Numbered from the stretch's first letter, positions 39,483-50,086 are shown. The stretch: 64,000 nucleotides of DNA from Microbacterium terrae (GCF_017831975.1 NZ_JAFDSS010000001.1:2604001-2668000), one strand, 5' to 3'. Made by a program: numbers and translations. Notes: generated by a model not told the origin, from the letters alone.

Positions 39483-40739
39483 ATGACCGAGACCCGCCAG
39501 CTGCACATCAACGTCAACATCCTCAACGCCGGAGTGTTCGGGGGCTCGTGGCGCGTCCCCGAGAACGACCCCCTGTCGGCCTACACCCTCGAGCACTACG
39601 TCGGCATCGCCCGCGCGGCAGAGGCGGCCCGACTGGACGCGGTGTTCCTCGCCGACGGTCCGGGGCTCGACCCCGACCTCACCCACCGGCCGGGCAACAG
39701 CTTCGAGCCGAGCGTCCTACTCGCGCGGCTCGCGGCCGAGACACGGTCGATCGGCCTCATCGGCACCTTCTCCTCGAGCTACAACGACGCCGACGAACTG
39801 GCCGTGCGGCTGGCCGGGCTCGATGTCGCCTCGGGGGGACGCGTGGGGTGGAACGTGGTGACGACGGCGGGCTCGATCGTCCCGCGGAACTTCGGACGCC
39901 CGGGAGAGCCCGACCATGGCGCCCGGTACGAGCGCGCGAGCGCCGTGACCTCCCGCGTGATCGCGACCTGGGCGGGACAGGCCGGCGCCGCTCCGGCGCC
40001 GACATCCCCGCAGGGCCGCCCCGTACTCGTTCAGGCCGGGGCCTCGAAGGACGGCATCGCCCTCGCCGGCGAGCATGCCGAGGTCATCTTCACCGCGGCG
40101 CAGACGATCGAGGAGGCCCTCGCCAATCGTCGGGCTGTCGACGAGCAGGCCGCGCGATTCGGCCGCCGCCCGGAGCAGGTCGCCATCCTCCCCGGGCTGT
40201 CCACCGTCATCGGCAGCACCGAGTCGGAGGCGCTCGCCCGCCGGCAGCTCCTCGCCGAGCTCGTCCCCCTCCCCTACGCCCTCGGCCGCCTCGGCGCCCA
40301 GCTCGGCTTCGACCTGACGGCCGTCGATCTCGACTCCCCCGTCCCGCGCGACGCGCTTCCCGCGCCGGAGGACGCCGGGGGATCGCAGACCTTCTACCGC
40401 CTGGTGCTCGGGATCATCGACCGCGAGCAGCCGACGTACCGGCAGCTGCTCCGCAAGCTCGGCGGAGGCGCCGGCCACCGCATCGTCGTCGGCACGCCGG
40501 AGCAGATCGCCGACGACATCGAGACCTGGCATCGCGCCGGGGCGGCAGACGGGTTCAATGTCATGCCCGACGCGCTGCCGAGCGGATTCGACGACTTCGC
40601 CCAGCAGGTCATCCCCGAGCTGCAGCGTCGCGGCCTGTTCCGCACCGAGTACACCGGCTCGACGCTCCGCGAGCATCTCGGCCTCCCCGTTCAGCCTCCC
40701 CTTCTGGCCGCACCGCCCGTGCTCGCCGGCACCTGGTGA
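39483..40739 (+). CDS. LLM class flavin-dependent monooxygenase (NtaA/SnaA/DszA type)
   Basis: 418 residues of the luciferase-like fold. Motifs of the NtaA/DmoA group are present: [90 protein letters not shown] and [31 protein letters not shown]. Such enzymes use FMNH2 from a separate reductase to oxidise sulfones, sulfides or amines. RBS AAGGAAG precedes the ATG. It is followed by a short degenerate relative and a sulfhydrylase. Confidence 0.9.
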   Translation: MTETRQLHINVNILNAGVFGGSWRVPENDPLSAYTLEHYVGIARAAEAARLDAVFLADGPGLDPDLTHRPGNSFEPSVLLARLAAETRSIGLIGTFSSSYNDADELAVRLAGLDVASGGRVGWNVVTTAGSIVPRNFGRPGEPDHGARYERASAVTSRVIATWAGQAGAAPAPTSPQGRPVLVQAGASKDGIALAGEHAEVIFTAAQTIEEALANRRAVDEQAARFGRRPEQVAILPGLSTVIGSTESEALARRQLLAELVPLPYALGRLGAQLGFDLTAVDLDSPVPRDALPAPEDAGGSQTFYRLVLGIIDREQPTYRQLLRKLGGGAGHRIVVGTPEQIADDIETWHRAGAADGFNVMPDALPSGFDDFAQQVIPELQRRGLFRTEYTGSTLREHLGLPVQPPLLAAPPVLAGTW

Positions 40740-40753
40740 TCGAAAGGACCACC

Positions 40754-41674
40754 GTGACCGTTCCCCGCCTTCTCATCATCGAGGCACCGTCGAGCGCGGT
40801 GTCCGATCCCGCGACCGCCGACGACGTCCTCGCCGCGCTCCGCGCGATCACCGACACGGCCGCGTCGTTCGACGGCGTCGTCGTCGGGCTCCCCGAGATC
40901 GCCGTCGACGCCGCAGCCGCGATCGATCCCGCCGTCGCCGCCGGCCTGCTCTCGGCCGGAGGCCCCCGCTCGTTCGTGGTGTCGGCCGACACCGGCCGCC
41001 ATGCCCCGTTCAACCTGGCGCGGCGCGTGCAGACGCTCGCACGCATCACCGGCGGGCGCATCGGACTCCACGTGCGCTCGACCGGCATCGACCCGCTGAC
41101 CCGCGCGTCGGGTACCGTGCCCGCCACCGCCGATCCGATCGAGGCCTTCGCCGAGTACCTCGCCGTCCTCTCGCGCCTGTGGCGGAGCTTTCCCGACGAC
41201 GCGCTCGTCGGGGATCGCGACAGCGGCATCCTCGCGGATCCGTCGCAGCTCGCGCCCGCGGACTTCACGGGCCGGGTGTACGCGGTCGCGGGTGCGCTGA
41301 ACGTGCCGTTGGATCCAGCACTTCGACCGGTCGTCATCGTGGACCGGGCGGATGCCGTCGCTCTCGCCAGGCGAGACGTCGAGAGCGAGGCGGCGCCGTT
41401 CGATGCGGTGCTGACCGACGTCGACGACGAACTCGCGGACGAATTCGGCGTCGCGGTGCTCAAGCGGCTGGTCTGGTCGCCGGCTTCCGCAACGGCGACC
41501 GACGCCGCTCAACTCATCGGCGCCGTGGATGCGGACGGGGTCGTGCTGCGCATCGACGCCCCCCTCGCCCAGGTTGCCGGTGCGCTCGAGGATCTCCTGG
41601 CGGCGACAGGCCGCGAACCGGCAGACGACGACGATGCGCCGCTGCGCGCACTGCGGGAGGTGGCGGTCCGATGA
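40754..41674 (+). CDS. Short luciferase-like protein, probable partner of the upstream monooxygenase
   Basis: 306 residues, GTG start with AAAGGA upstream. The fold is luciferase-like, recognised by RSFVVSADTGRHAPFNLARRVQTLARITGGRIGLHVR, the counterpart of the SYND...LDVASGGRVGWNVV region of the full enzymes. It is over 100 residues shorter than the NtaA group and lacks the [16 protein letters not shown] block near the C-terminus. It may be a non-catalytic subunit (compare LuxB) or a different LLM enzyme. Its stop overlaps the next start (ATGA). Confidence 0.7.
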   Translation: MTVPRLLIIEAPSSAVSDPATADDVLAALRAITDTAASFDGVVVGLPEIAVDAAAAIDPAVAAGLLSAGGPRSFVVSADTGRHAPFNLARRVQTLARITGGRIGLHVRSTGIDPLTRASGTVPATADPIEAFAEYLAVLSRLWRSFPDDALVGDRDSGILADPSQLAPADFTGRVYAVAGALNVPLDPALRPVVIVDRADAVALARRDVESEAAPFDAVLTDVDDELADEFGVAVLKRLVWSPASATATDAAQLIGAVDADGVVLRIDAPLAQVAGALEDLLAATGREPADDDDAPLRALREVAVR

Positions 41675-43137
41675 CGACGGCATACACGACGGATCCCACC
41701 ACCGAGAGCCGCCTCGGGGCCGCCGGACCCGCTGCCGCAGCAGCCGGGTTCGACGGGCTCGAGGACGGGTTCGAGAAGGCGCCGTACGAGTTCGGATTCA
41801 GCACTGAGCAGGTGCATGCGGGCAGCGTCGCCGACCGCGGCTACGGGGCGAAGATCACCCCGCTGTACCTCAGCGCGGGGTTCGTGTTCGACGACTTCGC
41901 GCACGCCCGGGCGCGGTTCGCAGGCACCGACGCCGGCTATGTGTACTCCCGGATCAACAACCCGACCAACGCCGCCGTCGAGCAGCTGATCGCCGAGATA
42001 GAGCACGGTGTGGGAGCGACCCTCGTCGGCAGCGGACAGGCGGCCGTGAGCGTCGGGCTCCTCGGGGTGCTCGCGGCGGGCGACCACTTCCTGACCGCGC
42101 CGAGCATCTACGAGGGGACCCGTGCACTGTTCCGCGGCAACTTCCGGCGCCTGGGCATCGAGGTCGAGTTCGTCGAGGACCCGAACGATCCCGAGGACTG
42201 GCAGCGCCGGGTCCGTCCCAACACGAAGCTGTTCTACGGCGAGGCCATCCCGAACCCGAAGAACGACCTCATCGACATCGCCGCGATCGCCGACACCGCC
42301 CACCGCAACGGCGTGCCGTTCGCGATCGACAGCACGGTGCCGACGCCCTACCTCCTGCGGCCGATCGACTTCGGTGCCGACATCGTGCTGCACTCCACCA
42401 GCAAGTTCCTCGCCGGTCATGGGAACTCGATCGGCGGAGTGATCGTCGACGGCGGCCGGTTCGACTGGTCGGCGCATCCGGAGCGATTCCCCCACCTGCA
42501 CGAGTCGATCCACGGCGATGACGGCCCGAGCTGGGTCGACAAGTTCGGCGCCGCGAAGGCGAACTTCGCCTACACGCGCGCGGTCGTCGCCGGCAGACTG
42601 GGCACGAGCCTCTCGCCGTTCAACGCGTTCCTCGTGCAGCAGGGGATCGAGACGCTGTCGCTGCGTCTGGAGCGGCACTCGCGCAACGCCCTGGCGATCG
42701 CGACGTGGCTCGAACAGCAGCCCGAGGTGACCAGCGTCGACTACCCCGGCCTTCCCTCGAGCCCGTTCCACGACCTGGCGCTTCGCTACCTCCCCCGCGG
42801 GCAGGGCTCGGTCTTCGCGTTCACCCTCGCCGGCGGCGAGCGCGATGCGCAGGTGCTGTACGACGCGGTCGAGGTGTTCTCGCGCATGACCCACATCGGC
42901 GACGTGCGCTCGCTCATCCTGCACCCGCCGACCACCACGCACTCCAAGCTGAGCCAGGCCGAGCGGGATGCCGCGGGGATCCATCCGGGTCTCCTCCGTC
43001 TCTCGGTCGGGATCGAGAACGTCGAGGATCTCCTCGCCGACCTCGACCGGGCCTTCCGCGTGGTCCGCGGCGAGGATCCGCCGTCGCTGCGCGGCGATGG
43101 CGGCGCGCGGGAGCTCACCCCGGCGGACGGCCTATGA
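41671..43137 (+). CDS. metY: O-acetylhomoserine sulfhydrylase (PLP)
   Basis: 488 residues, longer than usual (about 430) owing to a 40-residue N-terminal extension. Motifs: FSTEQVHAGSVAD, TPLYLSAGFVFDDF, YSRINNPTNAAVEQLIAEIEHG, EAIPNPKNDLIDI, PLP lysine Lys245 in HSTSKFLAGHGNSIGG, and C-terminal RLSVGIENVEDLLADLDRAF. The enzyme makes homocysteine from O-acetylhomoserine and sulfide, so sulfur freed by the monooxygenases and reduced can enter methionine synthesis. Both ends overlap neighbours by ATGA, so it is firmly inside the operon. Confidence 0.9.
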   Translation: MTTAYTTDPTTESRLGAAGPAAAAAGFDGLEDGFEKAPYEFGFSTEQVHAGSVADRGYGAKITPLYLSAGFVFDDFAHARARFAGTDAGYVYSRINNPTNAAVEQLIAEIEHGVGATLVGSGQAAVSVGLLGVLAAGDHFLTAPSIYEGTRALFRGNFRRLGIEVEFVEDPNDPEDWQRRVRPNTKLFYGEAIPNPKNDLIDIAAIADTAHRNGVPFAIDSTVPTPYLLRPIDFGADIVLHSTSKFLAGHGNSIGGVIVDGGRFDWSAHPERFPHLHESIHGDDGPSWVDKFGAAKANFAYTRAVVAGRLGTSLSPFNAFLVQQGIETLSLRLERHSRNALAIATWLEQQPEVTSVDYPGLPSSPFHDLALRYLPRGQGSVFAFTLAGGERDAQVLYDAVEVFSRMTHIGDVRSLILHPPTTTHSKLSQAERDAAGIHPGLLRLSVGIENVEDLLADLDRAFRVVRGEDPPSLRGDGGARELTPADGL

Positions 43138-44312
43138 GCACGCCGCGGGTCGCCCTCACGGCGGCCGACATCCGCGCCGACATCGCACCCGTGCTCGACG
43201 ACCTCCGGGCAGCCGCCGCACGACGCGACGCCGAGCGTCGGCATCCGTTCGCCGAGATCCGCCGGCTGGCCGACGCGGGGATCCTGCGATACCGGGTGCC
43301 GCGCGAGGACGGCGGCGGCGGGGCGAGCGTGCGCGAGCTCGCCGAGCTGCTGATCGACCTCGGCTCAGCCGACTCCAACGTCCCGCAGGCGCTGCGTTCG
43401 GGGTTCCTGGTCGCCGACGGGCTCGCGACCGGCTCGCTGTCGGGCCACAGGCGCGCCACCACGCTCCAGCGCGTGCTCGCCGGGGACCTCTTCGCCGGGT
43501 CGGCCAACGAAGTGGGCGGCGATCCGGGCGCCATCGCCACCCGGATCGTGCGCGATGCCACCGGGCTGCGGGTGGAGGGCGCGAAGTACTACAGCACCGG
43601 CGGTCTGCACGCCCAGTGGATCTCGGGCTCGGCCATCGACCCCGCCGGCGACGTCGTCACGTTCACCGTTCCCACCGACCGCGACGGGGTCGTGCGCCTG
43701 GACGACTTCGACGCCATCGGCCAACGGCTGACCGCGAGCGGCACGACCCGGTACGAAGGCGTGGCCGTCGACCCCGGAGAGCTGAGCGAGCCCGGCGCGC
43801 CACGTCGTCACCCGACCGGATCGCTCGCGCACCTGGTCCTGGCGGCCACGCTCGCCGGCATCGCCGAGGCCGCGCGCCGCGACGCGGTCCGCATCGCGCG
43901 CGAGGTCGCCCGGCCGATCAAGCACTCGACCGCTGCGCGCAGCGCCGATGATCCGTACGTGCGGCTCGTCGTGGGCCGCATCGCGAACGCCGCATTCACC
44001 GCCCGCGCCCAAGTCGTCGCGGCGGCCGAGTCGCTCGACGCGTACTGGGCCGCTCCGGACGAGGCCGCAGGGATAGACGCGGTGCTCGCGGTCGCCTCGG
44101 CATACGTCGGCGCAGGCGAGCAGGCGCTGGCCGCCGGCGAGCAGATCTTCGACATCGGCGGCGGCACGATCACCAGCCGCGAGCACAACCTCGACCGCCA
44201 TTGGCGCAACGCCCGCACCGTGGCGAACCACAACCCGCGGGGGTGGAAGACGGCGGCGATCGGCGGCTTCCTCCTCGCCGACGAGATCCCGCCCGCCAAC
44301 GGGCTCTTCTGA
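43134..44312 (+). CDS. SfnB/DszC-like acyl-CoA dehydrogenase-family flavin monooxygenase
   Basis: 392 residues with the acyl-CoA dehydrogenase fold: IRRLADAGILRYRVPREDGGGGASVRELAELLIDLGSADSNVPQALR, LRVEGAKYYSTGGLHAQWI (middle domain), and ATLAGIAEAARRDAVRIAREVARP and HNLDRHWRNARTVANHNP at the C-terminus. This is the pattern of SfnB and DszC, flavin-dependent enzymes that oxidise organosulfur compounds, rather than of catabolic acyl-CoA dehydrogenases; no Glu base in the usual position is evident. Start overlaps the metY stop. Confidence 0.85.
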   Translation: MSTPRVALTAADIRADIAPVLDDLRAAAARRDAERRHPFAEIRRLADAGILRYRVPREDGGGGASVRELAELLIDLGSADSNVPQALRSGFLVADGLATGSLSGHRRATTLQRVLAGDLFAGSANEVGGDPGAIATRIVRDATGLRVEGAKYYSTGGLHAQWISGSAIDPAGDVVTFTVPTDRDGVVRLDDFDAIGQRLTASGTTRYEGVAVDPGELSEPGAPRRHPTGSLAHLVLAATLAGIAEAARRDAVRIAREVARPIKHSTAARSADDPYVRLVVGRIANAAFTARAQVVAAAESLDAYWAAPDEAAGIDAVLAVASAYVGAGEQALAAGEQIFDIGGGTITSREHNLDRHWRNARTVANHNPRGWKTAAIGGFLLADEIPPANGLF

Positions 44313-44325
44313 GCCGCCCCTCACG

Positions 44326-44360
44326 CGAGCACCGCCGGCTCGACAGTCCGACGGTGCTCG
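44326..44360 (+). other. Stem-loop within the sulfur operon
   Basis: CGAGCACCG (44326-44334) and CGGTGCTCG (44352-44360) pair perfectly with a 17-nt loop, 13 nt after the SfnB-like stop and 26 nt before the aldo/keto reductase start. It could be a partial terminator or an mRNA processing or stability element. Confidence 0.5.
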
Positions 44361-44386
44361 AGATCACGCAGAGACGAAGGAACCAC

Positions 44387-45442
44387 ATGACAGCGCCCAC
44401 CGATGCCGCGACCACGATCCGCACGGGGCGGCTCGGCCGCAGCGGCGTGCCCGTGAGCCGGCTGACCCTCGGCACGATGAACTTCGGCGGACCGACCTCG
44501 CGCGAGGACTCGATCGCGATCGTGCACGCCGCGATCGACGCCGGCGTCACGCTGATCGACACGGCCGATGCGTACCTGCAGGGTCTCAGCGAGGAGATCC
44601 TCGGCCAGGCGATCGCCGGCCGCCGCGACGAACTCGTGATCGCGACCAAGTTCCACGGCCGGATCGGCGAGAACCCCCTCAACGCCGGCAATTCGCGGCG
44701 CTGGATCTCGCAGGCGGTCGAGGGGAGCCTCACGCGCCTCGGCGTCGACCACATCGACATTTATCAGGCCCACCGGCCAGACCCGCACACCGACCTCCTC
44801 GAGACGATCACCGCGCTCAGCGACCTCGTCCGCGCCGGCAAGATCCGCTACTACGGCACCAGCACGTTCAGTGCCGAGGATGTGGTCGCCGCGCAGCACC
44901 TCGCACGCGAGCACGGCCTCGTCGCCCCGCTGACGGAGCAGGTCCCGTACTCGGCGCTCGTCCGCCTGGCCGAGCGCACCACGCTGCCGATCGCCCGGCG
45001 ATACGGGCTGGGTGTACTCGCGTACGGCCCCCTCGCCGCGGGATGGCTGAGCGGCGCGTACCGGCGAGGTGCACCGCAGCCGCAGTCCGCCCGAGCCGCC
45101 CAGGCGTGGGCGGGGCGCTTCGACGTAGACGACCCGGCGAACGCCGCCAAGCTCACCGCCGCCGAGCGGCTGGCGGTCCTCGCCGACGAAGCAGGACTGA
45201 CCCTCCCCTCCTTGGCCCTCGCCTTCGCTCTCACCCATCCCGATGTGTCGTCGGTGATCGTCGGCCCGCGCACCCGCGCCCACCTCGACGCGTACGTCGC
45301 AGCCTCCGCGGTCGTCCTCGACGACGACCTCCTCGACGAGATCGACCGTGCGATCGCTCCAGGCACGACCTTCCTCGAACGCGACAACGGCCGCATCTCG
45401 GCGTCCCTCACTTCTGCCGCGCGCCGGCGCACCCACGACTGA
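44387..45442 (+). CDS. Aldo/keto reductase
   Basis: 351 residues of the AKR barrel. Catalytic tetrad: Asp and Tyr in LIDTADAYLQGLSEEILG, Lys in VIATKFHG, His in IYQAHRPDP. The NADPH-binding end shows YYGTSTF and SVIVGPRTRAHLDAYV. AAGGA lies 7 nt before ATG. Two AKRs in a row in a sulfur operon may reduce aldehydes or ketones left after desulfonation of organosulfonates by the flavin monooxygenases; that role is inferred from context. Confidence 0.88.
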   Translation: MTAPTDAATTIRTGRLGRSGVPVSRLTLGTMNFGGPTSREDSIAIVHAAIDAGVTLIDTADAYLQGLSEEILGQAIAGRRDELVIATKFHGRIGENPLNAGNSRRWISQAVEGSLTRLGVDHIDIYQAHRPDPHTDLLETITALSDLVRAGKIRYYGTSTFSAEDVVAAQHLAREHGLVAPLTEQVPYSALVRLAERTTLPIARRYGLGVLAYGPLAAGWLSGAYRRGAPQPQSARAAQAWAGRFDVDDPANAAKLTAAERLAVLADEAGLTLPSLALAFALTHPDVSSVIVGPRTRAHLDAYVAASAVVLDDDLLDEIDRAIAPGTTFLERDNGRISASLTSAARRRTHD

Positions 45443-45469
45443 CCCCTCCCCTATCTCGAAAGGCACCAC

Positions 45470-46486
45470 GTGACCTACCAGCCCTCCGAAGCCCGCCACG
45501 ACGCGCTCGCCTGGCGGCGCGCCGGCAGCAGCGGACTGACCCTCCCCGAGTTCTCGTTCGGCCTGTGGCAGAAGTTCGGAGACCGCACACCGTACGAGAC
45601 GCAGCGCGAGATCCTCCTCGGAGCCTTCGAAGCCGGGATCACCCATTTCGACAACGCCAACCGGTACGGCCCGCCGCACCGCGCCGCCGAGAAGAATCTG
45701 GGGCGACTCCTCCGCCAGGACCTGGGCGCCTGGCGCGAGGAGATCCTCATCTCGTCGAAAGCCGGAAACCCGATCGGGAAGAGCCCGTACCTGCGCGGCG
45801 GCTCGCGCAAGAGCCTGCTTCAGAGCCTCGACCACAGCCTGCGCGACCTCGGCACCGACTACGTCGACATCTTCTACTTCCACCACCCCGACCCGGCGAC
45901 GCCCATCGAGGAGACCGTCGGCGCGCTCGTCACCGCCGTCCAGTCCGGCAAGGCTCTCTACGTCGGCATCTCGAACTTCTACTCACGTGCCGCCGCGCAC
46001 GAGGCGGCGCTGCTCCTGCGGCAGGCAGGCGTGCCGCTGGTCGCACACCAGCCGCGCTACTCCATCTTCGATCGACGCATCGAGATCGAGGGCATCCTGG
46101 AACAGTCGGCCGAGGACGGCGTCGGACTGATCACCTACTCGCCGCTCGCCCAGGGCCTGCTCACCGACAAGTACCTCGACAGCGGCATCCCGGCGGAGGC
46201 GCGCGCGGCGAGCAGCGACTTCCTCTCGCCGTCCGACATCAGCGAGGATTACCGCGTTCGCGCACGGGCTCTCAACGATCTGGCGCTCGAGCGTGGCCAG
46301 TCCCTCGCCCAACTCGCCCTGCAGTGGGTGCTGCGCCGGCCCGAGGTGACCAGCGCCCTCATCGGCGCGAGCTCGGTCGAGCAGCTCCACCACAATCTCC
46401 GCGCGCCCGGCTTCACCGCTCTCACCGCTGAGGAGCTCGCCGTCATCGACACCCACGGGGTGCACGGCACGGGACTGCGCCTCTGA
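45470..46486 (+). CDS. Aldo/keto reductase, YghZ/GPR-like
   Basis: 338 residues, GTG start with GAAAGG upstream. Tetrad: Asp and Tyr in [24 protein letters not shown], Lys in LISSKAGNP, His in [31 protein letters not shown] and the overall pattern match the L-glyceraldehyde 3-phosphate reductase (YghZ) branch, different from the preceding AKR. The stop (TGA) overlaps the ATG of the next monooxygenase gene. As with its neighbour, removal of carbonyl products is inferred. Confidence 0.87.
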   Translation: MTYQPSEARHDALAWRRAGSSGLTLPEFSFGLWQKFGDRTPYETQREILLGAFEAGITHFDNANRYGPPHRAAEKNLGRLLRQDLGAWREEILISSKAGNPIGKSPYLRGGSRKSLLQSLDHSLRDLGTDYVDIFYFHHPDPATPIEETVGALVTAVQSGKALYVGISNFYSRAAAHEAALLLRQAGVPLVAHQPRYSIFDRRIEIEGILEQSAEDGVGLITYSPLAQGLLTDKYLDSGIPAEARAASSDFLSPSDISEDYRVRARALNDLALERGQSLAQLALQWVLRRPEVTSALIGASSVEQLHHNLRAPGFTALTAEELAVIDTHGVHGTGLRL

Positions 46487-47592
46487 TGTCGGCGTCGTCC
46501 TCGACCGCACCTGTCGCCGGCCCGGCCGGCGCCCCCGCGACCGCATCCGTCGCCCAGCCGGCCGGCGTCCTCGCCGGCCGGCGTCTCGGGTTCCTCCTCC
46601 ACCTCGACGCCGACGTCGACCCCGCGACCAGCTACGCGCACGCGATCGAGCTCTTCGCGTGGGCGGAGGAGCTCGGATACGACTCCGGGTGGGTGATCCA
46701 GCGACACTTCCGCCAGGGCAACGAGCACGTGTCGTCTCCACTGGTGGTCCTCGCGGCGATCGCGCAGCGCACGAGCCGCATCCGGCTCGGCACGGGTGTG
46801 CTCGTCCTGCCGCTGGAGGATCCCGTCCGGGTCGCCGAAGACGCCGCGACCCTCGATGCCCTCAGCGGCGGCCGGCTCGAGCTCGGAATCGGCGCCGGCC
46901 CGTTCCCGGGAGCATGGGAGGCTTTCGGCCGCGACATCGAAGACCGCCACGAAGTCTGGCGCCGGAGCGTCGAGCGCTTGCACGAGGCTCTCGCGGGCGC
47001 CGCCCTCAACAGCGCGGGCGAGGTGCTCCACCCGCCGGGCACGGGCGTGCGCGGACGCCTCTGGCAGGCCACGACGAGCGCGCCCGACCACGCGGTCGCC
47101 GAGGCTGTGGCTGCGGCCCGGGCCGGCGACGGGCTGCAGCTCTCACGGGCGACCGACTGGAATCGTCGGCAGAGCGCCGAGAAGCAGGCAGAGCTCATCG
47201 CCGCCTACCAGTCGGCCCTCCCCGAGGCCGTATCGCCGCGGGTGCTCGTCTCGCGCGCGGTCTACCCCGATCGCGACCGGGTGTCCGCGCTCGCCAAGCT
47301 CGCGCCGGGCGCCCGGCGGTGGCAGAGCTGGTTCGCTGCGCTCGGGCGCGCCGAGGTCGCCGCCGCGACACCGGAGGAGTTCCTCGTGCGCGACCACACG
47401 CGCTTCGGGACGCCCGACGAGATCGCCGCCGGGCTCGCGACCGACCCGGCGGTGGCCGCCGCCACCGAGCTGCTCGTCAGCTTCCCTCCGGCCGTCCCCG
47501 ATCTCGTCGAGCACCGCCGGCTGCTCGAGGCCACCGCCACCGATCTCGCGCCGGCGCTCGGCTGGCGCCCGCCCCTCGGAGTCCGACGATGA
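46486..47592 (+). CDS. LLM class flavin-dependent monooxygenase
   Basis: 368 residues. The N-terminal 30 are Ala/Pro-rich. Luciferase-like features are [72 protein letters not shown], similar to the monooxygenase at 58987 (VAQHHF...RIRLGTGV...[13 protein letters not shown]). It belongs to the bacterial-luciferase-like branch rather than the NtaA branch of its neighbours. It overlaps the upstream AKR (TGATG) and the downstream NtaA-type gene (ATGA). Confidence 0.88.
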   Translation: MSASSSTAPVAGPAGAPATASVAQPAGVLAGRRLGFLLHLDADVDPATSYAHAIELFAWAEELGYDSGWVIQRHFRQGNEHVSSPLVVLAAIAQRTSRIRLGTGVLVLPLEDPVRVAEDAATLDALSGGRLELGIGAGPFPGAWEAFGRDIEDRHEVWRRSVERLHEALAGAALNSAGEVLHPPGTGVRGRLWQATTSAPDHAVAEAVAAARAGDGLQLSRATDWNRRQSAEKQAELIAAYQSALPEAVSPRVLVSRAVYPDRDRVSALAKLAPGARRWQSWFAALGRAEVAAATPEEFLVRDHTRFGTPDEIAAGLATDPAVAAATELLVSFPPAVPDLVEHRRLLEATATDLAPALGWRPPLGVRR

Positions 47593-48941
47593 CGACGTTC
47601 CACCTGAACATCTCGCTGCAGACCCCGGGGCACGTTCGAACGGCCTGGCGCCTTCCCGAGCGCGACCCGCGGGCGTGGATCGACGTCGGGCGACTCCGGG
47701 AACTCACCCGCGCCGCCGATCGGGCGAAGCTGCACGCCGTGTTCCTCGGAGACGCCCCGGGCCTCGGCACCGGCATCTCCGCGCATCCCGAAGCGGGACT
47801 CGACCCGACGATCCTGTTCGCGGACCTCCTCGCCGGCACCAGCGGAATCGGGGCGATCGCGACCTCGAGCAGCACCTACAACAGCCCGTACAACCTGGCA
47901 CGCCGATACCTCGCGCTCGACCACGTGACCGGCGGGAGGGCTGCGCTCAACATCGTCACCACCTTCGCGCCCCACGCCGCGGCTGCCTACGGTTACTCGA
48001 CGACGCCCGACAAGGTCGACCGCTATCGGCGGGCCGACGAGTTCCTGCAGGTCGTGCTCGGCCTCTGGGACGGGTGGGATGCCGATGCACTCGTCGCAGA
48101 CCCCCGTTCCGGGCTGTTCGCCCAGGCGGACGGCATCCATCGCGTCGATCACGACGGCGAGTTCTTCCGGGTGCGCGGTGCGCTCTCCGTCCCGCCGTCT
48201 CCGCAGCACCGCCCGGTCCTCGTGCAGGCCGGCGGCTCGCCGGGCGGGCTGCAGCTGGCCGCACGGTGGGCGGAGGTGGTGTTCACCGCCGGTCAGGACA
48301 TCGAGGAGGCCGCGGCGTTCCGCCGCGGCACGAAGAGCCGCGCGCACGCCGCGGGGCGCGACCCGCGCGGGATCGTCACCTCGCTCGGCGTCGTGGTCCT
48401 CGTCGCCGACACCGAGCGCGCGGTGCGCAGCCGCGTCGCCGCGCTCGTCGACACCATCGATCTCGACGCCGCCACGCGCGGCATCGCCGCACAGCTCGGC
48501 CTCGACGCGGATCGCGTGACGCCCGACACTGTGCTCACCGCCGATGTCCTGGACGGCGCACCCCTGCCTCCGGCATCGGCGGGCTTCCATCGCAGCACGC
48601 GCGCGCTCGTCGCGACGTCGCCGCTGACCGTCCGAGAGCTGGTGACCCGGTCCGCCACCGGGTCGGGTCACCGCCTGCTCGCCGGGACGCCCGAGCAGAT
48701 CGCCGACGACCTCGAGCGCTGGTACCGCGCGGGCGCCGCAGACGGCTTCACGATCATGCCGGCCGACATCGCCGAGGACTTCCACGGCTTCACCGACGAG
48801 GTCGTGCCGATCCTGCAGGCCCGCGGGCTCTTCCAGCGCGACCACCGCGCACCGACCCTCCGCGAGAACCTGGGCCTGGATGCCCTGGCGCCGGGTGCCG
48901 ATCGCGCGCGGATCGCGGGGGGCCTGCCCGCGACGGCATGA
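47589..48941 (+). CDS. LLM class flavin-dependent monooxygenase (NtaA/DmoA type)
   Basis: 450 residues. Motifs: [132 protein letters not shown]. These are the same blocks as in the enzyme at 39483. An FMNH2-dependent C-S or S-oxidising enzyme is likely; substrate unknown. Last gene before a 164-nt gap that precedes the transporter genes. Confidence 0.9.
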   Translation: MTTFHLNISLQTPGHVRTAWRLPERDPRAWIDVGRLRELTRAADRAKLHAVFLGDAPGLGTGISAHPEAGLDPTILFADLLAGTSGIGAIATSSSTYNSPYNLARRYLALDHVTGGRAALNIVTTFAPHAAAAYGYSTTPDKVDRYRRADEFLQVVLGLWDGWDADALVADPRSGLFAQADGIHRVDHDGEFFRVRGALSVPPSPQHRPVLVQAGGSPGGLQLAARWAEVVFTAGQDIEEAAAFRRGTKSRAHAAGRDPRGIVTSLGVVVLVADTERAVRSRVAALVDTIDLDAATRGIAAQLGLDADRVTPDTVLTADVLDGAPLPPASAGFHRSTRALVATSPLTVRELVTRSATGSGHRLLAGTPEQIADDLERWYRAGAADGFTIMPADIAEDFHGFTDEVVPILQARGLFQRDHRAPTLRENLGLDALAPGADRARIAGGLPATA

Positions 48942-49061
48942 CGAACGCCTCGCCGCACGGCCGGGTGACGCGAACATTTCGCCCCGTGACGATGCGTGAC
49001 CGCATTCGATGCCGGGAGACCCTCGATGACCGTGCCGCCGCCGCCGGGACGCCCCGGCTTC

Positions 49062-49067
49062 TAGCGT
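49062..49067 (+). promoter_or_regulatory. Possible internal promoter -10 TAGCGT upstream of the ABC permease genes
   Basis: TAGCGT lies 38 nt before the GTG at 49106, leaving a leader with GGGAAGGGAA. It would allow transporter genes to be transcribed independently of the monooxygenases. No -35 is convincing. Nothing else is seen in 48942-49105. Confidence 0.4.
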
Positions 49068-49105
49068 CGGCGTTGTCACCGCTCATCGACCCGGGAAGGG
49101 AACCT

Positions 49106-50086
49106 GTGATCCGCTACATCGCCCTCAAGGTCGGCCGCGCCGCCTTCGTCGTCTGGGCCGCGTTCACCCTCACCTTCGTGCTGCTGTTCGTCCTGCCCGC
49201 GGATCCCGTCGACCTCCTCTTCGATCCCGCAGAGCTCAACTCCATCCCCCCGGAGGTGCGCGACCAGGTCGCGGCGAGCTACGGCTTCGACCAGCCGGTG
49301 CTCGTGCAGTACCTCGACCGGCTGGCGCACGCCCTCCGAGGCGATTTCGGCACGTCTGTCCAGTCGGGCCGCAACGTCGTCGACGCGATCCTCGAGGTTC
49401 TCCCCAGCACCCTGATCCTCGCGGTGGCCGCCCTCGCCGTCGCCGTCGCGATCGGCTTCACGATCGCGCTCGTCGCGACCGCGACCAAGCGGGACTGGCT
49501 GCGCAACGTCCTCGAGTCGCTGCCGTCGGCGTCCGTGTCGATCCCCGTGTTCATGTTCGGCATCCTGCTCCTGCAGGTGTTCTCGTTCTGGCTGGGTTGG
49601 TTCCCGTCCTTCGGCGATACGGGCTGGCAGAGCCTCGTCCTCCCGGTGATCACCCTGGCCATCCCGGTCTCGGGGCCGATCGCGCAGCTGCTCGTACGCA
49701 GCTTCGGCGACGAGTTCCACGCGGGCTACGTCACGACCAGCTGGGCGAAGGGCGCGACCCGCAGCCGCATCATCATCGGCGACGTCTTCCGCAATGCGAG
49801 CCTGCCGGCACTCACCATCGCGGGGATCACGTTCGGCAGCCTCATCGCCGGCGCCGTCATCACCGAGACCGTGTTCGCCCGCCCCGGCCTCGGGCGCCTG
49901 ACGCAGTCCGCGATCAACACGCTCGACGTCCCGCTCGTCCAGGGGATCGTCGTGTTCGTCGCCCTCAGCTTCGCCCTCATCAACCTGATCGTCGACCTGG
50001 TGTACCCGCTCCTCGACCCGAGGCTGCGGGCCGCCCTGACCATCCGTCCGCTGCGCGCGGCCGACACCGCGGAGGCTCCGGCATGA
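49106..50086 (+). CDS. ABC transporter permease, DppB type
   Basis: 326 residues with six membrane helices. GTG 49106 is preferred for its GGGAAGGGAA ribosome binding site; the longer frame extends into non-coding sequence. Family features: VLQYLDRLAHALRGDFGTSVQSGRNV, and the EAA-like cytoplasmic loop YVTTSWAKGATRSRIIIGDVFRNASLPALT, and FARPGLGRLTQSAI. It serves with the DppC-type permease, ATPase and the binding protein at 37694 as an importer, here probably for organosulfur compounds. Confidence 0.88.
   Translation: MIRYIALKVGRAAFVVWAAFTLTFVLLFVLPADPVDLLFDPAELNSIPPEVRDQVAASYGFDQPVLVQYLDRLAHALRGDFGTSVQSGRNVVDAILEVLPSTLILAVAALAVAVAIGFTIALVATATKRDWLRNVLESLPSASVSIPVFMFGILLLQVFSFWLGWFPSFGDTGWQSLVLPVITLAIPVSGPIAQLLVRSFGDEFHAGYVTTSWAKGATRSRIIIGDVFRNASLPALTIAGITFGSLIAGAVITETVFARPGLGRLTQSAINTLDVPLVQGIVVFVALSFALINLIVDLVYPLLDPRLRAALTIRPLRAADTAEAPA

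Noticed and set aside
46796..49105. Upstream extension of the DppB permease frame
   Set aside because: It reads two monooxygenase genes in another frame. The GTG at 49106 with a strong ribosome binding site fits the family start.
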